From Parasitella parasitica (lineage: Eukaryota; Mucoromycota; Mucoromycetes; Mucorales; Mucoraceae), in assembly GCA_025201805.1 (NCBI GenBank), contig MU619302.1, positions 14,276-65,765 of the forward strand: a DNA stretch of 51,490 nt, read 5' to 3'. Under the pieces are notes generated by a model. That model searched no databases and had not been told where the DNA came from. It was given only the letters and a program-made list of their open reading frames with translations. Both the position numbers and the translations under genes were made by a program. Positions 13,079 through 26,140 of this stretch are shown here, one piece after another (position 1 is the stretch's first letter; each line of letters opens with the position of its first letter).

Positions 13079-15473
13079 TTAGCTGGAGTTGTTATGGCGA
13101 TGACTGAGGAATTCCAGAATTGCTCGAGTCCCTTGCTCAACAACTGCAGGACGAGGGACCCTAAACCTAAGATAAAATCGCTCATTTTAGATCTGGCATA
13201 ATACTCTACAAAACATACAATAATAATATATTTGGACATACCTATTTCCAAACACAACTAATTCCTTCAAGTTCTTCAATGCTGATAGACCAGGAGGTAG
13301 ATATCCAATATCATTGTTACTCAATATCAACACTTCTAAGCTCTGACCAAATGATTTTTCAGTAATGTGATCCAGCTTATTTGAATAGACGCTCAGTGAT
13401 TTAAGAGATGGCAACGCAGCTGGAAGAGTCTCTGGTAATTCACGGAGCGAGTTGTGATCCAAGATCAGTTCCTCCACTTTGGGGAATGATGGTGCCATTC
13501 CTTGGATACACTCGAGTGCCTGGAGGCGGTTTTTGGACAAGTTCAGGACCTTGAGATTAGTGAATACAACATTTTTCATTGTTAGGTTGAAATCTTTTAA
13601 AATATTGTGCTCCAGATGGAGTTTTACAATAAAGTTGGACATCAACGTCAGATTGGCAGGGAAAATCGCAAATTTGTTGTGATCCAGCAAAACTACCCCT
13701 GGAATGTCATCGCTAAAGACCATTAATTCGCGAGGCAATTCTGAAAGCTGATTCCTGGACAGATCAAGTCGTTTTGTCAGACTGACATTCTGTGCTAGGC
13801 TGTTGCTTAAACTGGTAATTTCGCATTCCTCGTTAAAAGTAGTATGCGCATCCGTGTCCTCAGAAGAGCTTTGCATCTGCTGCTCTTCCTGTTTTTGTCG
13901 TTGTTCCTGCTGCTGAGAGTAATTACTCTTCAATGACTCAATTAGCTGCGTCTGACTCATAGAAGCAAACGATCGCATAGGGTTCCCCGTGCAATGAATC
14001 ATTTTCAACGATCCTAGCTTGCCCAGTTCGTATGGAAGTGTCAAAAGTTGGTTTCCCCTTACATCCAACCGCTGTAATCCAGTCAAATTAGTCACCACCG
14101 CAGGAATGTTTTGCAGTTGGTTTGACGAAATATCCAACGTCTGGATAAGAGGCGCGCCCGCTAGGCCTATTAATCCGTCATCTTGTAATTTGTTGCTTGT
14201 GAGCGAGAGTTCAACTAATTTAGGCATTGACACAGAACGGTCAAACATGGCTATCAGGTTATTTCCAGCCTCTAAACGGACCAGAGAGGGAAACGATATT
14301 TCCTTATCGACAGCTGTAGGAAATGTTATTATCGGCCCTTGTACGCAAAAATACGGGACAAACCTGGGAATAGAGTCTTTAGCTTGTTTTGATTGACGAT
14401 TAATTCCTTCAACCTTGTCCAAATCGAAGCAGAGGGTAATTGCGCGATTTGGTTGTTGCTTAAATTCAGTTTAACAATGTTGGATGCACTGTCCTGAATA
14501 TCGATAGATTCAACTTGATTGTAACTAAGGTCCAGCTGTTCAATGGTGCTTCTTTCAAAGCATACATGGCCTTTGATTTGATTGTGCGACAAGTCCAATT
14601 CCTTGAGCTTTGAAAGTTGGTATAAAACATTGGGTATTTCTTCAAAATTATTGTAAGGCATCATGATGGATGTCAAGTTTTGCAACTGACACAAAGAATC
14701 GGGTAATCCTTTCAATTTGTTGTCACGAAACTATATGCATGTCTTAACAGTTGGCTCCCCCCTTTTATTATTTCTTATATGTATACTCACATCTAGCATC
14801 TTTAAGGAGCCAAATTCATCAGCCAGTCTTGGGTCAATTTCTGTGATTGCGTTGTCTCCAGCAATAAATTTTGTTAGTTCAACAGAATCATACCAGGCAT
14901 CTCCTGAGGCGGCGAAATCTACAACGATAGAATTTGGATCAACGTGGTACCTTTGATTATACGCCTGTTAATAATCACATATTTCCACTATCAGGGCCAT
15001 GCTTACATTTTCAAGACTTCTTCTGGTATCTTGGTCAATCCTCTACTTGATATGTCAAGTTTCCCCATGGATTTTGCTTGTTTAATAACGGTTTGTATCT
15101 TTCTTGTCTCTACAACAGTAGGCTGGTCCTCCGTTGCCCCATCTCGGTACCGCTGAGCGCCCATCATGAAATTACCAGATTTTCTGATGGGATTTTCTTT
15201 TTTCGCGGCTACCGGCTGCTTTTGCGTGTCAGATTGGGCCATGCGAGCTCTCTGCTTGGCCATGAATTCTTTGACTCCAGCTGTAGGGCCAGTTGTACCC
15301 TTTACAACGCGAGGCTTGACTGAGCAAGTAGCCGATTCTGCCAGCACAGGCTCTTCCTCTCTCTTTGTGGCAGTTACTAGACCTGCATCCGAGCTTTGCT
15401 GCTTTTGAAGACGCAGCATAGAGGCTTTGGTAGCTCTCGGTTGAATTGAAGGCTTCCTTTGTTTGCTTGCCAT
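13079..15473 (-). CDS. LRRC40-like leucine-rich repeat protein
   Basis: Exons 15473-15007, 14964-14791, 14730-14364, 14313-13242 and 13166-13079 encode about 722 aa. A basic N-terminal region of about 130 residues leads into KLDISSRGLTKIPEEVL. Many LxxLxLxxNxL repeats follow, for example LKELDLSHNQIKG, LQRLDVRGNQLLTLP, LKVLNLSKNRLQAL and LEVLILSNNDIGYLP. The repeats are interrupted by a Q/E-rich insert near 13840-13930. The ending (RFRVPRPAVVEQGTRAILEF) matches the C-terminus of animal LRRC40. No kinase or membrane domain is seen, so a scaffold role is likely but unproven. Exons 2-5 join in phase. Exon 1 to 2 is off by one base at an AAAA run beside the donor. Confidence 0.8.
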
Positions 15474-15647
15474 TTGATCCACTTGAAAGTAAAAGAAAAA
15501 TACAAAGAAAATCCCAAAAGAGAAGGGGAAGGGGCATAAATCCTGCAATTCCTCTGCCGCCACTCAAACTGAGTATTTTTTATCATAAATTTGAAAAAGT
15601 TGTGTGCCAAGTTTTCACCAAAAAAAAAAAATCCCCAGGGTGTTTTG

Positions 15648-15712
15648 GTTTCGCTCAGGTTTCGGTTCGCTCAGATTTCGGTTTCGCTCAGGTTTCGGTC
15701 GCTCAGGTTTCG
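15648..15712. repeat. Short tandem repeat (about 16 nt unit, four copies)
   Basis: Four imperfect copies of a unit like TCGCTCAGGTTTCGGT lie just before the ATG of the next plus-strand gene. The copies differ mainly by loss or gain of one T and one G-to-A change. Confidence 0.8.
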
Positions 15713-15719
15713 ATTTAAA

Positions 15720-16440
15720 ATGAGTTTATTCGTTCTTCCCAAGTCGTTGCGTCCTGGAACAGATTTGATGTCGAAAGCCATCATTCACAATCCGAAAATC
15801 TTCAACATTATTACAACTACTCTGTCAAATACACAAAATGATTACATAGTAGGGAATCCTGAGTGGGACAATGGCACTCGCTCAGATGTTGTCCTAGAAG
15901 CAAAGTCATCAGTATTAGACCTTCCCCCAATAATCATAGAAATTCAACATATGGTTAACAGCTAGTTTATGAAGAGAGTCATAAATTACAGTCTTGAAGC
16001 TTTTAATAGACATAAATTGGACCCTATCGTTCTAATCATATGTACTGATACCTTATCTGATTCTGTTGCCAAAGAGGTAAAAACCAGCGCTATTCCTGCT
16101 TGCTATGACTTCCCTTCTGCAGGTTGGGCTTGTAATTGCCTGATTGTATGTAAAAGACGCGTCCTAGAGTATACTGATATCATGCCTTTGAATCCATTCA
16201 TTGCTCTTATTTTATTTCTGACCAGCCGGGAGAAGTTACAATAAATTGTTCACTTTACCCAGATGATCCAACTATTCAATATTTGTACACTTTGGTGTCA
16301 CATTTGCATCAAGATCGTCTTCGAGATCAGCATATTAGCATAAATAGCAACTTTGTGCGATGATGTCTTTGTATTAGAGCCATTGCTGATGGTTTCAATC
16401 AACTCAAAGGAACTCTCTCGCCAAGTAGATACTATCTGCC
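15720..16440 (+). pseudogene. PD-(D/E)XK nuclease-like Mucorales family gene, broken
   Basis: The ORF starts MSLFVLPKSLRPGTDLMSKA and reads to a TAG at 15963-15965. It then continues in the same frame as FMKRVINYSLEAFNRHKLDP to a stop at 16244. Beyond that, family-like sequence appears in other frames (YPDDPTIQYLYTLVSHL, then IADGFNQLKGTLSP) to about 16440. GTRSDVVLEAK followed by LPPIIIEIQHMVN resembles the D...(E)xQ arrangement of Rpn/YhgA-type PD-(D/E)XK proteins. I recall similar multi-copy genes in Mucorales, usually of unknown function. One in-frame stop plus later shifts point to a pseudogene. The fold assignment is inference. Confidence 0.55.
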
Positions 16441-16820
16441 ATGTTGCTGTAGGTTTGAAAAATTTATCGTGTATCTAGATAACTCTATTTTTCAATCAAA
16501 AAAGGAGATTTCCTATAGTAACAACGTCAATACAAAATGGTTCTAGAATGATGACTTTTCATTTGGAAAACTATAGAGATATGTAGAAAAAAGCCATTTT
16601 CCAGTTATATATCACTGGATACTCGTATTCTTAATATGATCGCTTGAGACCCACACCATCAGATAGACAATAAACACTCTTCAAGGTTACTTGGTGCTAT
16701 TTCTAAGGTTTAGTAAACCTTTTGCACAATTTCCTTAAATTACTTTTAAGATGGTTTGATGATAGCTCTGTTCAAAGTAATTTTATTCATCAAGAAATAA
16801 CATACTATGATAAAGTAACA

Positions 16821-20184
<3,364 letters not shown>

Positions 20185-20199
20185 TTTTGCATTTATGCA

Positions 20200-20250
20200 T
20201 GAGAGAGGTAGAGAAAGAGAGAAAGAGAGAAAGAGAGAAAGAGAGAAGGA
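20200..20250. repeat. GA-rich microsatellite in the leader of the peptidase gene
   Basis: GAGAAAGAGAG-type repeats lie just upstream of the dipeptidyl aminopeptidase start codon at 20184. They produce a meaningless Ser/Leu-rich upstream extension of that frame, which is why the start was set at MPFLKNPF. Confidence 0.7.
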
Positions 20251-20253
20251 CAA

Positions 20254-20566
20254 GTACCTTATTTTCCTGGTTGTATTAACAGACGTCCGAGAACAAATTG
20301 GGTGGAGATTAGAAAAAAAACGAGAGAGAGAGAGAAGAAAACGTTTAAAGGCTCTCTGTTTTATGAATTAATATACTATTTTAGGGGGTTGAAGAATGAT
20401 ATTCAATGTCACCAAAGGAGAGAGACAAAGAAAGATACAAGTTTAGTAAAGGAGATCCCTAAAACTAGCACTTATTTCATGTTGTGTAATGTTTGATAAA
20501 ATGTTGTTAAATTAATGCAAAAGACTGAACGCATGTAATTTGACTTGAATACAGGCTGTGATTCGG
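20254..20566. other. Intergenic, no gene seen
   Basis: AT-rich spacer between two minus-strand genes. It should hold the promoter of the peptidase gene and the 3' end of the Alba-domain gene. I see no conserved reading frame. Confidence 0.5.
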
Positions 20567-21274
20567 TTATTTCCCGTGTCCATACTGAATGTTTCTATGT
20601 CTATGTGCAAGAGAGGCTTTAATTGGGCATTTTGTCTTTTCAATTCTATCAAAATTACCGTCATGCACCCCTAATTTTCGATCCTGTAATATAGTTACCA
20701 AGGAAACAATGTCAACAACCGCATTGTCCATGCCAACCAATGTTACCGTGTCAAAAAGCCTCAGCGACCGATCTATCCAGTCTATATAACGTTCGTATCC
20801 ATGCTCAAACTGAGGTCTGTCGCCTTGGGTGGACTGCCTGCGACTATGTACGCTGTTTGCATGTTTTGTTTCGTTGATACGCTGGACGGGATCTATGGCT
20901 GCCTCAATGGCAATGAATTTAGATTCGGTGGCAAATAGGTCAGCTGGTGGCGTAGTGACAACGACACTGCTAGACTTGGTTGTACGCAATCCTTGTGTTG
21001 CTTTACTCTTGCCATATTTATTACTCTTGGAGTCGCGATGCTGAGGTTTTGTAGTGTCTTTTTGTTTGCCTTTAGTTGTTGTAGCTGTAGTCGAGGAGGA
21101 GTGGGAGGAGGAGGATTCTGCTTTGGATTGAAATTTTGTCTTGGATTTATCAGAATTTGTTTGTTTCTCTACATTTTGTTTCTCTTTCCGTTTAGGCGAT
21201 GGGCTCTTTATCGGCAGAGGCTCAGGCGGGAACGTTGAAATAGGTGTAAAATCGTGTGCCAAAGGGTTCAGCAT
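20567..21274 (-). CDS. Alba-domain DNA/RNA-binding protein
   Basis: A single-exon ORF of 235 aa. The first 130 or so residues are a disordered, Lys/Ser/Thr-rich tail (KSPSPKRKEKQ, KGKQKDTTKPQHRDSKS). The C-terminal half reads RYIDWIDRSLRLFDTVTLVGM then NAVVDIVSLVTILQDRKL, matching the Alba fold, where a GxGxAI-like segment precedes the long helix and nucleic-acid-binding hairpin. Eukaryotic Alba proteins bind RNA (RNase P/MRP Rpp20/25 and translation factors) or DNA. Which applies here cannot be told. It is divergent from the sterol reductase gene, sharing a spacer of about 470 nt. Confidence 0.65.
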   Translation of the reverse strand: MLNPLAHDFTPISTFPPEPLPIKSPSPKRKEKQNVEKQTNSDKSKTKFQSKAESSSSHSSSTTATTTKGKQKDTTKPQHRDSKSNKYGKSKATQGLRTTKSSSVVVTTPPADLFATESKFIAIEAAIDPVQRINETKHANSVHSRRQSTQGDRPQFEHGYERYIDWIDRSLRLFDTVTLVGMDNAVVDIVSLVTILQDRKLGVHDGNFDRIEKTKCPIKASLAHRHRNIQYGHGK

Positions 21275-21745
21275 GGTATAACCTTTGATTTATAAACGAG
21301 AAGGAAGATGATGATAGCTGTGGATCTGGCTGATGTAACATCCAAATGAATGTGACTGAAAAGGGCTGTAAAAATGTCATGGCGGCAATGTCTGTCGTAT
21401 TCACACCGTAACAGCCTCAAAGGGAAAACTGAGCAATCAATGTCTCACCTCCAAAATAGTGTCGTTGTTTTATGGATGGGCAAAAAGGATTTTCAGGTAA
21501 TTGGAAATGGAGACAACCTTTCGTCATTTTCAAGGAGATATACAGAGTTCATCAGTATGAGACACAAGCGCAAGATGCTCTAAAGTCAATCAAGTTTATG
21601 CAATATTAGGCATTCTCATCAAAAGACCCGGCACTTGAATACGAGGGAGGCGGTAACACACACAAAAAACGCCGTGATATTTGTTTTTTAGGGGAAAAAG
21701 AAAAGAAAAAGCATTTCCCTTCTTTTTCCAAGCATCCTCTACAAC
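21275..21745. promoter_or_regulatory. Divergent promoter region
   Basis: About 470 nt separate the start codons of the minus-strand Alba-domain gene and the plus-strand sterol reductase gene, so both promoters must lie here. I see no clear TATA box in either direction. Confidence 0.5.
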
Positions 21746-23504
21746 ATGGCTATTCAAACGCGGTCAGCGTCAAAAAAGGCCAACAACAGCAACGAAGAGC
21801 AGCCTCAGGCTGATGCAGTACCTCCTAATCGTGCTGCTCGACGTGCTGCTCAAAAGAAAGAAGTCAAGGAAACCAAGGCAACCAAGGTTACAAAGACTAC
21901 CAGAACTACTAGAACTACCAAGTCTACACGCTCTGTGTCTTCAGCAAGTCGCTCCAAGGAGCTGAACCCCAAGACAACCCATTACGAGTAAGTTGAAGGA
22001 ACAGTGGATGTAGCAAAAAGTCAGTGCATAACTTGATGCGACTTTTTGTGGTAGATTCGGTGGTGTTGCTGGTGCCATGGCAATGATTACATTTTTACCT
22101 CTGCTGGTGGTTATGTTTGCATATGGCTGTGATAAAAGTGGAGGCTACCATCCTTTTCAAAGATTCTACCAGTTCGTGACACACTTTGACATTGAATTTC
22201 TCAAGCATAAAGTATTGAGCTGGAGTTATGGCGCTGCCATCTTTTACCTGGGTATTGTATTGCAGCTGGTAGTGTATTCTTATGCGCTTCCGGGCGAGGA
22301 AATCGAAGGCGCCCCTCTTCGTGATGGTACTCGTCTCAAGTATAAGATCAATGGTAAATATGTGGGTTCTAATCAAATATGCTTGCATGTTACTCATGTT
22401 ATAATTAGCGATGAGCGCACTTCAGTCGCTTATCACGCTCTCGTTTATGTCCCTTCGTGGACAAGGTTGGTTTATGTTTTTATGGGTAAAGGCTCATTTT
22501 GCCGACATTACTTTGTTTTCTATCTTTGTCTCCTTCCTTGTTTCAATTTGCGTCTACCTCCGTAGTTTTGTTGGTGACAGAATGTTGGCTCTTGGAGGCA
22601 ACACAGGCAATCCAATCTACGATGTAAGTTCTATTGCTTATGGACATTTGTTTGTTGTTTCGGTGTTGATGCTATAGATGGCTGCTCTTTTTAGTTTATG
22701 ATTGGTCGTGAATTGAACCCTCGTATTGGAAAGTTTGACATCAAGTTCTTTACTGAACTTAGACCTGGATTGATCATGTGGTTATGCTTGAATGTATGTT
22801 TTGGTATTTGTCAATGGGTCGAGTTGGGAAGAGTTACCTACTCTATGGTTCTTGTTCTTGTTTTCCAAGCCTGGTATGTAGTGGATGCTTTGATCAATGA
22901 GTCTTCCATCCTTACTACTATGGACATTACCACGGACGGCTTTGGCTTTATGCTTGCTTTCGGTAACCTCTGTTGGGTTCCCATGATGTACAGCTTGCAA
23001 GCTCGCTATCTTGCCGATAATCCAGTTGATTTGAGTACCCCTCATTTGATCGCCATTATTGCTCTTCAATTTGTGGGCTACTATATCTTTAGATCAGCCA
23101 ACTCTCAAAAGGATGCTTTCCGTAAGGATCCCAAAGACCCCAAAGTCGCAGGTAGTAAAATAGTAACAAAAGTGTGTGTACATATCCGTGAGACAGCAAA
23201 TTGAGCCTCTCGTTTCTTAGATCTGCAATACATTGAGACAAGAGCAGGCACTCGCTTGATCACTTCTGGCTGGTGGGGCAAGGCAAGACACATTAACTAC
23301 TTGGGTGATTGGTTAATGTCTGTAGCATGGTGTTTGCCCTGTGGATTTGGATCGATCATTCCTTATTTTTACTGTGTCTACTTTGCCATCTTGTTGGTCC
23401 ATCGTGAACGTCGTGATGAGGAAAAGTGCCATAAAAAGTACGGCGCTGACTGGGAACGCTACTGTTCGATTGTCAAATATCGCATTATCCCTGGCATCTA
23501 TTAA
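21746..23504 (+). CDS. ERG24: C-14 sterol reductase
   Basis: Exons 21746-21987, 22055-22353, 22409-22623, 22695-23151 and 23221-23504 give 498 aa in phase. After a basic N-terminal tail of about 78 residues (TKTTRTTRTTKSTRSVS), the family signature begins at LNPKTTHYEFGG. Further hallmarks are MLALGGNTGNPIYDFMIGRE, LNPRIGKFDIKFFTELRPGL, NYLGDWLMSVAWCLPCGF and the tail YCSIVKYRIIPGIY. The ERG24/ERG4/lamin-B-receptor family reduces sterol double bonds with NADPH in the ER. The LNPKTT..EF start favours ERG24 (C-14) over ERG4. About eight to ten membrane segments are present. It should act in ergosterol synthesis after Erg11. Confidence 0.88.
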
Positions 23505-24016
23505 TGTATATTCATGTTAATTTAATGTACAAAGAAATAAATAGGAAACACTCAGCATGTGCATGGTTGTTTATCATACATTATTCTAAGCGCTTGGAAA
23601 CACCAAACATTGACAGCACACAGAGATGCTTTTCGGGGCACCGGTTATTGAACGTATGCTGTCCTTGTCTACGTTTTTGTATGACCTTACAGCTGTTTTC
23701 GTGCAAGTCCAACATCGCCTACTATATTATCGCAATTAATCAAAAATGAATGTGATACAAAATGCTTTAATTTGATTTCGTATTACATCTAAAAATTGAT
23801 TCACTTTATGGATTGACAAGCTTCCCTCCTGCTCTTTTTTATGTGTTGATACATATTATTAGCATATAAGTTTAGTTTGAATAATAGAGGATTAAAATTA
23901 TTTATGAGTGGTTGTGTGTCTGGTAAACAAAAAATCGTAAAAGTGGAAAAGAGGACAAAGAGATATATGGTAGTGAGAGAAACTAGAGTATTAAATATAA
24001 CAAATTAAAAAGGCTT
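23505..24016. other. Intergenic, convergent 3' ends
   Basis: About 510 nt between the stop codons of the plus-strand sterol reductase and the minus-strand septin. AT-rich; no supportable gene. Confidence 0.5.
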
Positions 24017-25812
24017 TTAATCAGCTAATTGTGCTTGTGCCAATCTAGCCTCCAAATTACGCAAGGCCTCCTCTTTACTCAAAAGTTCAGCTCTCTTTTC
24101 TTGAATTTCACGTTGTACCTTCAATTCAATCTCACGAAGCTAGCGTCATGATAGTTATTATGAGTACGCAATTTCGTAGAAAAAGATGCATCAGTGTATC
24201 AGTATTACCTTCTCTTCCTCCTTTTTCAATTGCTCCTCCTTCAATCTAACGCTTTGAGACGCCATGTCTTCGGCATTCAACGAGGCATCATCTTGCTCGC
24301 CTCCATTAACAGTACGACTAAGCTTCTCAGTACGGTAGTTTTCGTAGAGGAAATCATGAGTAATTTCTTTGAGATCTTGCAAATGAGAGCTGTATATCGC
24401 TGAGTATGTAGAACAAAAAAAAAAAAAAAAAATCAAACAAGCAATTACCTTAGCAAAGCAGATCTTAAGCGGCCGAAGTCAGAGTGTTTGGGATTATCAA
24501 CTTCGACAGCGCCCCAAGGGTATTGGCGACCACGAACAGTGCGACCATTCACAACAATTTCTTCCTCACTACCAATGATGGAGAAAGGCAACAGCGCCTG
24601 TTAATATAAGCAGGTTAGTAACGATGTCAGAGAAAAATGTTGTCAAGCTGATATACGTTACCCTCAACTCACTGTTTTCTTCAATAGTGTCTTCTTCGTC
24701 TTCCTCGACATCATAAGGAAAGTTATAAATGGGAATGTTGTAGTGCTCAATGTCTTCCATGATCTACCAAAAATCAAAACATTTGAATACAACTTTTTCC
24801 TGTGTCTGGTTAAGAATACTTTACTCTGCTCTTGAATTCCTTGAGTTCTTGAGGAGTAAGAGAGTCGGCACGGCCTACAACAGGGATAACGTTGACACGA
24901 GGACTTAATCTACGCATCAACTCGATGTCAATTTCACGCAAGCTACAGATGTTTGTTTGTTTGTCAGTTTATAGATTCTCATCTGGAATAAAAATACACA
25001 TTACGCATGGCCGGTAGGCGAAATAAAGTATAACAGAGCGTGGACTCGGTTATCACGGAATCTAGGGTTACGCTTGATTCTAGATTCCTCAGCAAGGATA
25101 TCATCATATTGCTTTTCCAAGTAGGCAACAATTTCATGGAAACTAATCAAACGCTGCATTAGTATGATGGAAGAAGGCCATGTTTGTACTTCTTTTACCA
25201 TGCTTCATTGTCAATGTTGTCACCAAAACCAGGTGTATCAACAATAGTTAAAGAGATCCTATATAAAGCAAAGAAGTGTTAACTCCCTTTTATCTCCTTA
25301 AACAACAAAATTCTCCTGTGTATCTTTTTATTATTTCGTACGAAGATAGGCATCCCCCATCTTCTGACCCCCCCCCCTTTTTTTTTTAAAAAAAAAAAGT
25401 CGCTTTACCTAACACCATCTTCATCCAATTCTAAGCATGAAAAATATCTGTTATTTCAACGCTAATGTCCATATAGACAGAAGACTTACCGACAGAAACA
25501 GGTTTAATATTAATCCCCTCCTCGTTGTGTGCATCTTCTGGGTTGTCAGACTCTTTCTTTACAAGGATACGATCATCGCAAAGAGTGTTGACAAAGGTAG
25601 TGCGACCAGTACCAGAAGCACCTAAAAATCACCAAGGTAAGTATTTAATTACTAGTATCATATTTCCTTGTACATACCAACAACCATGAGGGTGAATTGG
25701 AACCCTTTCTTGACATTCTTTCTGCGTCCTCCAAGTCTCTAAAAGCAACATTTGTCAACAAAAACAAAAGCTTTATACAATCAAATAGCTAAATAAAACA
25801 TACATGAGACAT
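24017..25812 (-). CDS. Septin, Cdc11/AspA type
   Basis: Eleven exons: 25812-25804, 25738-25678, 25621-25490, 25430-25409, 25258-25199, 25142-25005, 24942-24825, 24763-24662, 24597-24449, 24389-24209 and 24139-24017, all in phase, giving 364 aa. The G1 loop is GASGTGRTT at residues 24-32 with Arg in place of the usual Lys, as in Cdc11/AspA. G3 is DTPGFGD and G4 is GRAD (usually xKAD). The septin-specific [30 protein letters not shown] and a C-terminal coiled coil rich in E/K/L are present. It should assemble into septin filaments at hyphal tips, septa and branch sites. Close identity to Aspergillus AspA as I recall it makes the subgroup call firm. Confidence 0.93.
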
Positions 25813-26100
25813 TTTAGATTGTTTATTTTATATAAAGAAAAGAGAAAGAAAGAAAGAGAAAAAAGGGGGAAAGGATGAAGACTATACAGAAAAGAGGTGC
25901 AAGCGGGGGATACCGAATTTGAAATCAAGTAGCTATTATCCAATGAAATATAATGGTTACTGAGCCTGACACGCGCAAGTTTCCCTTTTTCCCTCATCTA
26001 AATTGTGATCTCCTCTTGTCTACGGTTTATTAATTTCCTGCAACATTTGAGATAGAAACTACTCAACCGTTACAAAATACCTTTTTTTTTTTTTTTTTCG

Positions 26101-26140
26101 NNNNNNNNNNNNNNNNNNNNNNNNNNNNNNNNNNNNNNNN
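26101..26140. other. Assembly gap (40 N)
   Basis: Forty undetermined bases follow a poly(T) run. The true gap size is unknown. Confidence 0.99.

Noticed and set aside
20302-20496. 64-aa plus-strand ORF rich in KRERE
   Set aside because: Derived from GA-rich simple sequence upstream of the peptidase gene.
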